Positions 8,293 through 16,575 are shown, counted from the stretch's first letter. The stretch is DNA of 62,879 bases from Bacillus sp. FJAT-27245 (GCF_001273955.1 NZ_LIGI01000001.1:3184296-3247174); one strand, 5' to 3'. Numbers and translations: made by a program. Notes: generated by a model not told the origin, from the sequence alone.

Positions 8293-9471
8293 TTAGATCA
8301 GCCTCCCTTCACTGGCTGCCTTTTTGAAAAAGAATCCTTTCTTTATAGCCTTTTCCTGTTTTCCAGCCAATTCCTGGGCAAAGGAGTAGAGGACTTTGGA
8401 GATTTTCGCCCTCGGGTAGGAATAAACAAAAGGATTACCTTCGTTAACAGAAGCAACGACAATTTTTTCGAAATCCGGCACCCGAGTATGGACTGGCATG
8501 CCCAGTACATTTTCAGCTGTTTCTTTATAGAGGCCTTTTCTTTTGGAATCGCGGTTCAGGATAATCTTTACTTTTTTATCAAGAGCCAAAGACTGGAGAG
8601 TATCAATGAATATTTTGCAGTTCTTCAAGGTAGGCAAATCCAGGTAGGTCACGAGGAAAATATCATCCGACCTTTCCAACGCTGTAAGAATTTTTTCTTC
8701 TATATAAGGAGCAGTATCAATCAGGACAATGTCGTAATATTGTTTGAGGCTGCTGATCAATCTTGTGATGTGTTCCTCGAGGATTACTTCTGAAAATTCC
8801 GGCCGGATGGGAGCCGCCATGATATCTATAAAATCATTCACGGAATGGATGTACCCTTTCACCTTTTCTGGTGAATTATTGTAATCTTCCTTTACCCATT
8901 CATAAATCGTTTTTTTCGGCTTGGAGTCAAAGAACATCGCAACATCCCCGAACTGGAGGTCAAGGTCGATAACAATGATTTTATTAAATTGCTTTGCCAA
9001 CGCAGCGGCAAGATTGACCGTGAAGGTTGTCTTGCCTACCCCGCCCTTTGTACTGCAGACTGTCATGACCCTCGCATTCTTAATAGGGGCTTCCTTTTTG
9101 GATATATCTTTTTTTTGATTCAGTATTTCTTCAGCTTCCCTTGCTGCCGCCACTAACAATTCATTTTGAAAGGGGTACGGCAGCACATCAAATGCCCCTG
9201 CGCGAATCGCCCTCCTGATATCCACGACATTTTCAAAATCAATCAAGATAGGAACGGTTGATAAGGTCAAAGTCGGAAAAAGACTGAAAACATCCTGGAG
9301 ATCAGCCACAAGTTCTTGCTTCGTAACGGGAATCAAAACAATCCCTGTAAATGACTCTTCCTGAAGTTCCTTAAAGGACTTATACCATATCAGCTTTTCT
9401 CCAACTACACTTGCACAGCTTTCGAGTTTCTCAAAAACTTCAATTTGATTTGTTACCACGCTCCAAGTCAT
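8293..9471 (-). CDS. cpaE: Tad pilus localisation ATPase CpaE/TadZ (MinD-like)
   Basis: A 392-residue protein. Residues 1-120 resemble an atypical receiver domain with no obvious phospho-acceptor. Residues about 130-370 form a ParA/MinD P-loop ATPase with the deviant Walker motif CSTKGGVGKTT (139-149), IIVIDLDLQFGD and LIDTAPY. TadZ/CpaE proteins place the pilus machine at a cell site. The ATG overlaps the cpaB stop by 4 nt (ATGA). Confidence 0.9.
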   Translation of the reverse strand: MTWSVVTNQIEVFEKLESCASVVGEKLIWYKSFKELQEESFTGIVLIPVTKQELVADLQDVFSLFPTLTLSTVPILIDFENVVDIRRAIRAGAFDVLPYPFQNELLVAAAREAEEILNQKKDISKKEAPIKNARVMTVCSTKGGVGKTTFTVNLAAALAKQFNKIIVIDLDLQFGDVAMFFDSKPKKTIYEWVKEDYNNSPEKVKGYIHSVNDFIDIMAAPIRPEFSEVILEEHITRLISSLKQYYDIVLIDTAPYIEEKILTALERSDDIFLVTYLDLPTLKNCKIFIDTLQSLALDKKVKIILNRDSKRKGLYKETAENVLGMPVHTRVPDFEKIVVASVNEGNPFVYSYPRAKISKVLYSFAQELAGKQEKAIKKGFFFKKAASEGRLI

Positions 9472-10103
9472 TTCAAAAACACCCCTTCATGGAGCTCATC
9501 TTCGTGTACATGGGTATGAACGGGATCAAGCTTATTATCCCCGTCTTTTCTTAACATTAAATACAACTCATATTTGGTAGAAAATCCTAAAGTTAACCCT
9601 TCCCGAGGATTGACTTCAAGTGTCACCATTTGATATCGTTTCATCGCTTCTGCATCGTCAGCGGCATGCCCTACAGCCAAAACCCTCGCATTTTGAATAA
9701 TAAGCGTTCCGGCATCATGCTGGCCTTCCTTTGCATCCTTCGGGACAGTCAATTTCGCCACCACATCCACATGGGAATTTGGCTCTATGAAACCAGCAAT
9801 CCCTTGCACATCAGATACCTGTATCGTCATAGCCCGCTTCCCGTCACTTATTGGCAAAAGCTCATTGCCTTTAGGCCCTTCCTCCTCTGAGCCTTTTCCT
9901 TTCTCGTTACTTTCATTTGAGGGTGCCGTTTGAGTGGGCTTAGTTTTTTCTATATTACTTTCAGCGCTAGCGGTTTCTGAATTGGGAGTTGGTAGTGTTC
10001 CTGCCTGCAAACTAGGCTCCCTTGAATTGAGAATTAAAAATAAGAGTGTCGTGGCAAATAGCCCGAAAATCAGCGACCACATCCATAGTTTTTTAGATTG
10101 CAT
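9468..10103 (-). CDS. cpaB: CpaB/RcpC-like Flp pilus assembly protein
   Basis: A 211-residue protein with one N-terminal membrane helix (about 8-26), a polar low-complexity linker rich in S, T, E and K (about 30-85) and a C-terminal RcpC/CpaB domain (about 90-190; MTIQVSDVQGIAGFIEPNSH, LIIQNARVLAVG, VTLEVNPREG). In Gram-negatives this protein supports the outer-membrane secretin; here, without a secretin, it probably acts in the wall zone. ATGA overlap with cpaE. Confidence 0.85.
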   Translation of the reverse strand: MQSKKLWMWSLIFGLFATTLLFLILNSREPSLQAGTLPTPNSETASAESNIEKTKPTQTAPSNESNEKGKGSEEEGPKGNELLPISDGKRAMTIQVSDVQGIAGFIEPNSHVDVVAKLTVPKDAKEGQHDAGTLIIQNARVLAVGHAADDAEAMKRYQMVTLEVNPREGLTLGFSTKYELYLMLRKDGDNKLDPVHTHVHEDELHEGVFLK

Positions 10104-10126
10104 AATTGTTCTCCTCTGTCGCCAAT

Positions 10127-11080
10127 TTATTCTAATAAGGATACTTTATAAATGCCGAAATTTGTACCGGTACCAAATTCTCCAATTGTTATTTCTTTAA
10201 TAAATTGGCCCTTTACCGCATGCTGTTCAACCGAGGAAATCCAAAACATAGCGAAACCAACAATTTTCACTTCTGACGTACCATTTTTACCGTCAAAATC
10301 TTCAACCATGGGTACTATCATGACTCTCTTACAAGATTCGTCCGCCGTTTCGGCTTTTTCGCAATAAGTTCTGCCAGCGTTCTCATCCTCAGTTATTCTT
10401 GCGTCAAAACCTGCCTTGACGTTCCCCCATTGCAGTCCAGTTTGGGTCCAGGAATGCATATCATCGGAGACTGATAAATCAGCTCCATTAATTATTTCGT
10501 TTCTTAAATTGTTTCCTTTTTCTTCAGTCATGTCCAAGAAACCAAAGTTTCCATTTTGCGCTGCATTGTCAGGATTCCCGGGCTGAAAATGCATAATGTA
10601 CGTTCCTCCAGGTTTGTACTCTTTACTTACAATACCGATTGGAACTACTCCCTTACTACTTTTTAAAGCTCCCCCTACAACTGCTTTTGAGGAAGCAAAA
10701 ATATCTGCGTTATCCATTCCAAAAATTTTAGCGAAGGTAAGATTCGCCTTGGTTGTCACACTTGCTTTCACAAAGTCAGTTCCAGTTTCAAATTTTATAT
10801 TCTTAACGATAGCGGTATCTATTCCATTTTCAAGCGCTATTTCTTTAGCTTTATCTACAGGCTTTCCCCCAGTGACAATCAGTTCCTGGACGCCTGCCAA
10901 TACTGAGGCATCCAAGGCTTTTTGAAGCTTGCTCTTTTCCAAGAACAAACTTCCGCTGTCTAGGGCGACAGCAACAAAACCGCAGAGCATCAACATTGAA
11001 ACACTAACTAAAACCAGAGCGTTTCCTCTTTGATTGTTTAATAAATGCTTTATGTTCATTTTCATCATTTTCATGTTCAT
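10127..11080 (-). CDS. tadG: TadG-like pseudopilin/pilus assembly protein
   Basis: A 317-residue protein with an N-terminal type IV pilin-like segment: a basic start, NNQRGNALVLVSVSMLMLCGF and a helix (about 18-42) followed by the DSGSLFLEKSKLQKALDASVLAG motif of TadG N-terminal domains. The rest is an extracytoplasmic region with four cysteines visible in the C-terminal half. Several consecutive ATGs make the exact start uncertain; the first overlaps the tadE stop by 4 nt. Confidence 0.82.
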   Translation of the reverse strand: MNMKMMKMNIKHLLNNQRGNALVLVSVSMLMLCGFVAVALDSGSLFLEKSKLQKALDASVLAGVQELIVTGGKPVDKAKEIALENGIDTAIVKNIKFETGTDFVKASVTTKANLTFAKIFGMDNADIFASSKAVVGGALKSSKGVVPIGIVSKEYKPGGTYIMHFQPGNPDNAAQNGNFGFLDMTEEKGNNLRNEIINGADLSVSDDMHSWTQTGLQWGNVKAGFDARITEDENAGRTYCEKAETADESCKRVMIVPMVEDFDGKNGTSEVKIVGFAMFWISSVEQHAVKGQFIKEITIGEFGTGTNFGIYKVSLLE

Positions 11081-11457
11081 TCCACCCTCATTACTGTTGT
11101 ATTCGTTAAAGGTAACGGGGAAATAGCGGAACCCAAGAGAGGTGTAATTAAATCAATATTGTAGGATAATTTTATAGTTGCATCCGTACCGCTAGGGCGG
11201 TTAGTTTTATTTACGGGTGAGATGGTAATGGTTAGTTTAGAAGTATCAAGGCCCGCGACTGATGAGTTGATTTTGTTCCGAATTATAGTGTCTTCACTTC
11301 CAATACTCGCCAAGCGAGCGGCTTCACGGCCGGCATGGTCTAATGTTAGATAAGCATGGAACGCTCTGCCAAAGTCAACAATTCCAAAAAGCAGCATCAT
11401 TAGTAATGGCAAGACCAAAGCCGTTTCCACCATTGACTGCCCCCTTTCGGATTTCAT
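11077..11457 (-). CDS. tadE: TadE-like pseudopilin
   Basis: A 126-residue protein with the TadE signature near the N-terminus: SERGQSMVETALVLPLLMML, where G6 precedes a hydrophobic helix with Glu near position +5, consistent with processing by the neighbouring TadV peptidase. A short extracellular beta-rich part follows. ATGA overlaps on both sides (tadV upstream, tadG downstream) indicate tight coupling. Confidence 0.87.
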   Translation of the reverse strand: MKSERGQSMVETALVLPLLMMLLFGIVDFGRAFHAYLTLDHAGREAARLASIGSEDTIIRNKINSSVAGLDTSKLTITISPVNKTNRPSGTDATIKLSYNIDLITPLLGSAISPLPLTNTTVMRVE

Positions 11458-11966
11458 ACACTCCCCTCCATAATAAGCATTGCTATCGTTCCCAGTGCGA
11501 TTGCTACCCCATACGGGAAAGAAGGAGCAAGATCGCTTTTACTTAACTGAACAGAATCCTTGCTTTTATTAAAGGTAAGAAAAAAGACAGAATTAATAAT
11601 TCTTACGAAGAAGCCTTTTAATTCATTCCTTTGCATTAAAATAAAAAAGGCAATAAACCCACCAACTATCGCAGCATATAAGAAGGCGTAAAAAACAAAA
11701 AACGCTCCCTTCATTGCCCCTATTGCTGCCATAAGCTTGACATCTCCAGCTCCGATACCTCCCATGGCAAACGGTATAAATAATACACCAAGACCAACCA
11801 GGAAGCCCTTACCGCTGAAGAGGAAGCCATCTAAGCCATTTGTAATCAAATAATATATAAAGCAGATCAATATTGCTGGCAATGTGACGACATTTAGTAT
11901 CTTCCTTGATTTGATATCGGTAACTGTACAAATAATTAGCACTGCAAGGAGCAGGATGTTTTCCAA
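11454..11966 (-). CDS. tadV: Prepilin peptidase TadV/CpaA (A24 family)
   Basis: A 170-residue polytopic aspartic peptidase. The two catalytic aspartates are visible: D17 in TDIKSR and D75 in GGIGAGDVKLM. About five membrane helices; it lacks the N-methylating domain of PilD, as expected for TadV. It should cleave the Flp pilin after Gly13 and the pseudopilins TadE and TadG. Start is TTG with AAAGGGGGG upstream. A hairpin at 11986-12022 separates it from flp. Confidence 0.88.
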   Translation of the reverse strand: MENILLLAVLIICTVTDIKSRKILNVVTLPAILICFIYYLITNGLDGFLFSGKGFLVGLGVLFIPFAMGGIGAGDVKLMAAIGAMKGAFFVFYAFLYAAIVGGFIAFFILMQRNELKGFFVRIINSVFFLTFNKSKDSVQLSKSDLAPSFPYGVAIALGTIAMLIMEGSV

Positions 11967-11985
11967 GCAGACACCCCCCTTTCTT

Positions 11986-12022
11986 TAAAAAAGCCCCGCT
12001 TCTCATGCCTGAAAAGCAGGGT
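11986..12022 (-). terminator. Intra-operon terminator/attenuator between flp and tadV
   Basis: On the minus strand CCCTGCTTTTC pairs with GAGAAGCGGGG (one mismatch) and is followed by TTTTTT. Its position just after the pilin gene would let most transcripts stop after flp, with read-through for the assembly genes. Confidence 0.7.
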
Positions 12023-12030
12023 CAATAAAT

Positions 12031-12207
12031 TTAGGTCGTAGTAACCTTTACAAGTTCAGTTTTGATTTTCTGGAAAAACCTATTAAGTTCAGGACCAATA
12101 GCTGCAACCGCTGCAATACACGCAACCGCAATCAAACCCACAATCAACCCATACTCCGTTAACGCCTGACCTTCTTCTTCTTTTACCAACCTCGTTACAA
12201 GATTCAT
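12031..12207 (-). CDS. flp: Flp family type IVb pilin
   Basis: A 58-residue major pilin. The sequence MNLVTRLVKEEEG is followed by QALTEYGLIVGLIAV; the Flp motif places cleavage between G13 and Q14, with Glu at +5 and Tyr at +6 of the mature protein. The mature product is about 45 residues, mostly one hydrophobic helix, ending in a polar tail with three threonines. ATG at 12207 with TAGGAGGCGGG upstream. First gene of the Tad operon. Confidence 0.93.
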   Translation of the reverse strand: MNLVTRLVKEEEGQALTEYGLIVGLIAVACIAAVAAIGPELNRFFQKIKTELVKVTTT

Positions 12208-12242
12208 TTTCCCGCCTCCTATAAGTTTTGTTTTTTATAAGG

Positions 12243-12258
12243 GTTCTATATGTAGAAC
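12243..12258. promoter_or_regulatory. Putative SinR-type operator in the flp 5' region
   Basis: GTTCTATATGTAGAAC is an inverted repeat (6-4-6) close to the SinR half-site GTTCTYT. It lies just downstream of the flp -10 box, where a bound repressor would block transcription. Confidence 0.5.
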
Positions 12259-12266
12259 TTAATTGA

Positions 12267-12295
12267 ATTATATAACGGACTTAAAAAGTTTGAAA
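12267..12295 (-). promoter_or_regulatory. Promoter of the Tad operon
   Basis: On the minus strand TTTCAA (12290-12295), a 17-nt spacer and TATAAT (12267-12272). The start site is expected near 12260, about 50 nt upstream of the flp ATG. Confidence 0.6.
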
Positions 12296-12378
12296 AGGTT
12301 GAAAATCGTTCGTTTTTGAGGGTTTTTCCAGAGTAACAACCAAATTACTTTAATTTTCTAACAATTACTAAGTTTTTC

Positions 12379-12411
12379 GTTCTTTTGAAAGAACTAATGT
12401 ATTACTATAAT
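12379..12411 (+). promoter_or_regulatory. Promoter of the DUF192 gene with overlapping SinR-type operator
   Basis: TTTTGA (12383-12388), a 17-nt spacer and TATAAT (12406-12411). The perfect palindrome GTTCTTTTGAAAGAAC (12379-12394) covers the -35 box; both halves match the SinR consensus GTTCTYT with the 2-nt spacing of known SinR inverted repeats. Confidence 0.6.
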
Positions 12412-12449
12412 GAACTTAGTGTTGTCACATGTTGGAAAGGATGAATCTT

Positions 12450-12773
12450 ATGAAAAATACTGTAACGGTGCCGTTTACCATTCAGACTGCGGACACGTTC
12501 TATAAACGGTTTAAAGGGTTAATGTTCAGGAAGAAACCAATTCGTGAGGAAGGGCTGTGGATTGTACCGTGCAATTCCATCCATATGTTCTTTATGTCGT
12601 TTCCAATCGACATCGTTCTACTTAACGAACAAAAAGAGGTCATCCGCTTAATCCCCTCTTTAAAGCCGTGGCGGGCGACAAAGCCGAATAAAAACGCATA
12701 TTCCGTCCTCGAACTTCCCGTTGGTACGATTCAGGATCTTAACATCCAAATCGGGGACAAACTTGAATTCTGA
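12450..12773 (+). CDS. DUF192 domain-containing protein
   Basis: A 107-residue cytosolic protein made almost entirely of a DUF192 domain: RFKGLMFRKKPIREEGLWIVPCNSIHMFFMSFPIDIVLL is the hallmark block with conserved C, H, F and D residues. The function of the family is not established. The start is ATG at 12450 with AAAGGA 8 nt upstream. It is transcribed divergently from the Tad operon and shares its operator-bearing promoter region, so the two may be co-regulated. Confidence 0.8.
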   Translation: MKNTVTVPFTIQTADTFYKRFKGLMFRKKPIREEGLWIVPCNSIHMFFMSFPIDIVLLNEQKEVIRLIPSLKPWRATKPNKNAYSVLELPVGTIQDLNIQIGDKLEF

Positions 12774-12876
12774 AGGGGAAAAATGTTTACACTCCTGCGC
12801 GAAAGGAAACAAACTATTGTCGGGTTTTATTCCTGCAAATTATTCATTTGTTTTTTTAAAAGAGGGGGACGGTTTG

Positions 12877-13437
12877 ATGGGGAATACGGCCCTGCTTGTA
12901 ATTGACGCGCAGGTTGGCATGATTGAAGGCCCGAAGTTTGGGCCTGTATTCGAAAAAGAGGCGCTTCTCGATACAATGAAGAAAGTGGTTGATAAAGCGC
13001 GTTCCGAAAGTGTTCCTATTATTTTCATGATGGATACGGAAATTGCATCGCCGATTTCGATTGAATCCCAGGTCCATCCCCATATTTCTCCTACAAGGGA
13101 TGATATTACAATTACGAAAAAAGCGGCTGATGCGTTTCATCTCACGACGCTTCATGATTATTTGCAAACGCTCGATATTAGGCATCTTGTGATTATGGGC
13201 TGCAAAACGGAATATGGCGTTGATACAACATGCCGGAGTGCGACAACGCTCGGCTACGACGTGACGCTCGTGGAGGATGGCCATTCGACGACGGCGAACA
13301 AGGTGCTTGGCGCAAAGGAGATTATCGCGCACCACAATTGCACGCTTCACGGATTGGACAATATCGAAAATTTCATCCTCGTCCGCAATTCAGATGAGGA
13401 TATTTTCAACCATCGACACGCCGATTTTAAAAACTAA
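12877..13437 (+). CDS. Isochorismatase-fold hydrolase lacking the usual catalytic Cys
   Basis: A 186-residue alpha/beta protein of the cysteine hydrolase superfamily. It starts with the family motif ALLVIDAQVGM, which supplies the catalytic Asp (D10). The region that normally reads QTEYCVDTTCRRA here reads KTEYGVDTTCRSA, so glycine replaces the nucleophilic cysteine. In EntB- and PhzD-type isochorismatases this position is also glycine, so activity on a vinyl ether is possible, as is loss of function. Start is ATG with GAGGGGGA upstream. It lies about 100 nt after the DUF192 gene and ends in a strong terminator. Confidence 0.78.
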   Translation: MGNTALLVIDAQVGMIEGPKFGPVFEKEALLDTMKKVVDKARSESVPIIFMMDTEIASPISIESQVHPHISPTRDDITITKKAADAFHLTTLHDYLQTLDIRHLVIMGCKTEYGVDTTCRSATTLGYDVTLVEDGHSTTANKVLGAKEIIAHHNCTLHGLDNIENFILVRNSDEDIFNHRHADFKN

Positions 13438-13475
13438 AAAGGGTTCCTGCCGTTTGACCGGCCAGGAACCCTTTT
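13437..13475 (+). terminator. Bidirectional terminator
   Basis: AAAAGGGTTCCTG pairs with CAGGAACCCTTTT, flanked by A and T runs, between the convergent hydrolase and DedA genes. Confidence 0.9.
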
Positions 13476-13502
13476 ACTTCAGGAATTGTATTGCGAACTT
13501 GC

Positions 13503-14105
13503 CTACACGCGTTTTTTAATAAACCGAGCGCCAAAGTACAGGGCAACACCTGCGAGCAGGACATAAACGACTTTTGAGAAACTGTCCATGAACGCGGCGA
13601 CATTTTCCCAGGAAGCACCGAGCAAAGCGCCTGCATTGACGAGGATGGTATTCCAGATCAACGTGCCGGCTGTGGTCAAAAGGAGGAACAGCGGGAATTT
13701 CATCCGCGCCATTCCAGCCGGGATCGAAATCAGGCTCCTTACGAGCGGGACGAGCCGGCAGAAGAATACAGTCCATACTCCATGACGGCCGAACCAGTCA
13801 TCCGCCTTGTGAAGGTCTTTTCTCGAAAGGCGGAGAATTTTGCCCCAGCGCTCGACAATTCGTTCCAGCCTTTCGACGTCAAGTAGCCTGCCGACACCGT
13901 AAAGGGCTGCGGCACCCGCGACAGAGCCGAGGGTTGAAACCGCCACCGCTCCTGTGACTGACAAGCTAGAAGTTGTCGTCATAAAGCCCGCGAATGTGAG
14001 AATCACCTCGGATGGTATTGGCGGAAAAATATTTTCGAGGGCTATTAAAAGAAAGATTCCTATGTATCCATAGTCATTCATAAAAGAAATAATCCAGTTC
14101 TCCAT
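13503..14105 (-). CDS. DedA family membrane protein
   Basis: A 200-residue integral membrane protein of the DedA/VTT family. It has the N-terminal GIFLLIALENIFPPIPSE block with a conserved Glu, and the arginine motif FFCRLVPLVRSLISIPAG in the second half. DedA proteins belong to a group that includes undecaprenyl-phosphate and phospholipid translocases; YngC is a likely Bacillus relative. The ATG is in the usual position before a short amphipathic start, and the gene is monocistronic. Confidence 0.85.
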   Translation of the reverse strand: MENWIISFMNDYGYIGIFLLIALENIFPPIPSEVILTFAGFMTTTSSLSVTGAVAVSTLGSVAGAAALYGVGRLLDVERLERIVERWGKILRLSRKDLHKADDWFGRHGVWTVFFCRLVPLVRSLISIPAGMARMKFPLFLLLTTAGTLIWNTILVNAGALLGASWENVAAFMDSFSKVVYVLLAGVALYFGARFIKKRV

Positions 14106-14184
14106 TTTGCACTCCCATGATGTTCTTTATTGTATTCACCCTGTAGGTTCAGAATAATACAGGGTATTCTTTGCTTCCTTCTCT

Positions 14185-15579
14185 CTATTTTCTTTTTCCA
14201 CGAGTTTGGGTTCGGGTTTTGCGGGTGGACGCTTGGCTTGCCCCTGCCCTTCTGCCCTGATCGGTTTTACCATTGGCTGCTTGTTGTTTTCCACGGCCGG
14301 CCGATTGCTTTTTACCGTTGGCGGAAACAGATTTTCGGCCGTGGCCAGATTTTTGGCCGCGCCCTGCTGTAGTATCAGGTTTTGATTCCTTTGCCTTGCG
14401 ACCTGTTCTTCCGCTGCCTTTTTCGGAAGTTTTTCCTCCATTGCGGGGCTTAGGAGTGGAATCTTTCGTACCTTCCATGTTTTCTTTCTTAATCCGGATG
14501 TTCAAATCCTTTTCGATTTCGTTCAGCTTTGGCCGGTCAGCGTCAGTGAACAAGGTTATCGCAAGCCCTTTCGTCCCGGCGCGTCCAGTCCTGCCAATCC
14601 GGTGGACATAGCTTTCAGCGTCCTCGGGGATGTCGTAATTGAAAACATGCGTCACACCTTCTACATCAAGGCCCCTGGCAGCAACATCCGTCGCGATGAG
14701 CAGCTGGTATTCAGCATCGCGGAACTTTTTCATCACTTGTTCTCGTTTTGACTGGGAAAGGTCGCCATGTAGTTCCTCGCACGAAAAGCCATTCGCTTTC
14801 AGCACTTCATGCAGCCTGCCCACCCGCCGTTTTGTCCGGCAAAAAATGACCGCCATGAACGGCCGGTGCGTCCGGACGAGTTCCATTATCGCCCCCTGCT
14901 TGCCGCGGTCGGTCGTTTGGACAGCCAGCTGGTTTACCGTTTCGGCAGGCCCTTGCGTTTTTTCAACCTGGATATACTCGGGCTCCCGCATATGTTTTTT
15001 CGCAAGCTTGCGGACATCTTCGGGCATTGTCGCCGAAAATAGCATCGTCTGCCTGTCCGCTGGCGTTTCGCGGATGATGGCTTCCACTTCGTTCAAGAAA
15101 CCGATATGGAGCATCTGGTCCGCTTCATCGAGAACAAGAAACGAAATTTCACTAAGCCGGACCGTTTCCCTGCGGATATGGTCGAGCAGCCTGCCCGGCG
15201 TCCCAACGACAATATGTACCCGCTTCTCGAGCTTTTTAAGCTGTTTTTCTACATCCTGGCCACCGTATACAGCCAGCACACTTACATCCATGGATGCGAC
15301 GAGTTTTTCCAATTCGGCGGTTATTTGCAGCGCAAGCTCCCTTGTCGGCGTGACAATGAGCGCCTGGATGCGGTCAGCATCGATGTCGATTCTTTCGATG
15401 ATTGGCAGGACGAAGGCTAAAGTCTTCCCCGTTCCGGTCTGCGCCTGGGCGATGATGTCTTTCCCATCGAGCACTACCGGGATCGCCTGTTGCTGGATTG
15501 GCGTCGGAACGGCGATTCCGTTCTCCTTCAAAATCCCCGCCATTTCTACTGATATTCCTAGCTCTATAAAATCAGGCAA
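14185..15579 (-). CDS. DEAD-box ATP-dependent RNA helicase
   Basis: A 464-residue helicase with, in order, the Q motif ([13 protein letters not shown]), Walker [17 protein letters not shown], the DEAD box, SAT, then the second RecA domain with [10 protein letters not shown] and HRIGRTGR. The last 90 or so residues form a low-complexity basic tail rich in G, K, R, S and T, typical of cold-adaptation and ribosome-assembly helicases (CshA/CshB-like). The start is uncertain: the TTG at 15579 gives a normal N-terminus (PDFIELGI) with a modest AGGG site; the frame opens further upstream to a GTG at 15657. Confidence 0.85.
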   Translation of the reverse strand: MPDFIELGISVEMAGILKENGIAVPTPIQQQAIPVVLDGKDIIAQAQTGTGKTLAFVLPIIERIDIDADRIQALIVTPTRELALQITAELEKLVASMDVSVLAVYGGQDVEKQLKKLEKRVHIVVGTPGRLLDHIRRETVRLSEISFLVLDEADQMLHIGFLNEVEAIIRETPADRQTMLFSATMPEDVRKLAKKHMREPEYIQVEKTQGPAETVNQLAVQTTDRGKQGAIMELVRTHRPFMAVIFCRTKRRVGRLHEVLKANGFSCEELHGDLSQSKREQVMKKFRDAEYQLLIATDVAARGLDVEGVTHVFNYDIPEDAESYVHRIGRTGRAGTKGLAITLFTDADRPKLNEIEKDLNIRIKKENMEGTKDSTPKPRNGGKTSEKGSGRTGRKAKESKPDTTAGRGQKSGHGRKSVSANGKKQSAGRGKQQAANGKTDQGRRAGASQASTRKTRTQTRGKRK

Positions 15580-15762
15580 TAAAATCCCTGCTTTCCATTC
15601 AAATTCATTTAGTTCTGATTTTCCTTGTTTTCCGGCAAAAAAGCAAATATAAATCACGTTTTAATGAGATGGATGCCAGATGGCTGGCACTGAAAACTTA
15701 GAGAATTACAAGCATTCGAATATATATTTGGACTTCAAGGGCCCACTCGCATTTAGGGAAAA

Positions 15763-15808
15763 AAAGCCGCCATTCCCTTTTTATGAGGGAAAAGCGGCTT
15801 TCTTTGTT
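15763..15808 (-). terminator. Terminator of the ferritin-like gene
   Basis: On the minus strand AAAGCCGC...GCGGCTTT with an inner TTCCC/GGGAA pairing and a run of seven T residues. It lies about 300 nt beyond the stop of the ferritin-like gene, with a dispersed repeat in between. Confidence 0.75.
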
Positions 15809-15864
15809 CTTAAGGAATTTATGAAATTAAGCATTGTTGACAACTCAAAAAAAATTATTGTAAT

Positions 15865-16035
15865 CCAGCTCCACAAGGAAAGCTGCGGCAGCATAACATC
15901 GCACGAAGGAAAAGTGTTTTTCTTTTCCGAGGAGCGCCTAGCCCCTCGAGGTCTTAAGCCGGTTCCCTCCGGAGGGCAGGCCCGTCCTGCGGGCTCCGTC
16001 TTAAGCTTGTCGGGGCTGACCACTAAGGAAAGCTA
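15865..16035. repeat. Dispersed Bacillaceae repeat, type B copy 1
   Basis: This stretch shares long identical blocks with 33663-33805: the segment from TCCAGCT.CACAAGGAA to CATCGCACGAAGGAAAAG, the block GAGGAGCGCCTAGCCCCTCG, and GCTTGTCGGGGCTGACC. Copy 1 has an additional GC-rich stem (about 15957-16007, CCGGAGGGCAGG...CCTGCGGGCTCC). No open frame fits it. It sits in the 3' untranslated region of the ferritin-like gene. Confidence 0.7.
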
Positions 16036-16101
16036 CTGAGAATGATCATCGCAGGGACAGGCGTTCTTTGCCTGTCGCGAAGGCGCTTGCGCATTTTGTT
16101 C

Positions 16102-16530
16102 TTAGTGGACGAGGTTATTGAGGATTTCTGCATGCTTCCGGTCCGTATCGAGAATGCCTTCAACCATTTTCCGGCTTTCAGGGTCAAGGTCCCCTTTGAC
16201 GATTTCCTCGGACAGCTTGATTCCGTACACATCTTCTCCTTTTAAAGCCAGTTTGAGGATTCCCTCCGTGTCTTTTGGCATAATCATTTCACTCATGAAT
16301 CCCTGGATTTTTCCGGCCAGTCCCTCATTGTTTTCCGGTAGCCCGCCGAGATCCTGGATGCGCTCGGCTACAATAGCCGCATGAAGGCGATGGTCCTGCT
16401 GAAAGCCCTGAAAAACCTTTTTGATTTCTGGATCCTCGAGCCTTTCGATGAGGTGCTCATAAGCGCGGATGCCCATATACTGCCCTTTTAAAAAAGCGTT
16501 CAGTTCCTTGATGACCGTTTCATTTTCCAT
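16102..16530 (-). CDS. Ferritin-like DUF2383 protein
   Basis: A 142-residue all-helical protein with ferritin-like spacing of carboxylates and histidines (KGQYMGIRAYEHLIE, QQDHRLHAAIVAERI, LKGEDVYGIKLSEE, DTDRKHAEIL). DUF2383 proteins are four-helix bundles often found in spore-formers; their role is not settled. The ATG at 16530 follows AAGGGGG; an upstream in-frame start has no such site. It is 45 nt downstream of the phosphosulfolactate phosphatase gene, so an operon is likely. Confidence 0.72.
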   Translation of the reverse strand: MENETVIKELNAFLKGQYMGIRAYEHLIERLEDPEIKKVFQGFQQDHRLHAAIVAERIQDLGGLPENNEGLAGKIQGFMSEMIMPKDTEGILKLALKGEDVYGIKLSEEIVKGDLDPESRKMVEGILDTDRKHAEILNNLVH

Positions 16531-16575
16531 ATTGCGGACCCCCTTTTTCAATAGGGTTCGGAATAGGCGAAAATG

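Noticed and set aside
14136-14441. Overlapping frame inside the helicase tail
   Set aside because: It is a shifted reading of the low-complexity basic tail of the DEAD-box helicase.
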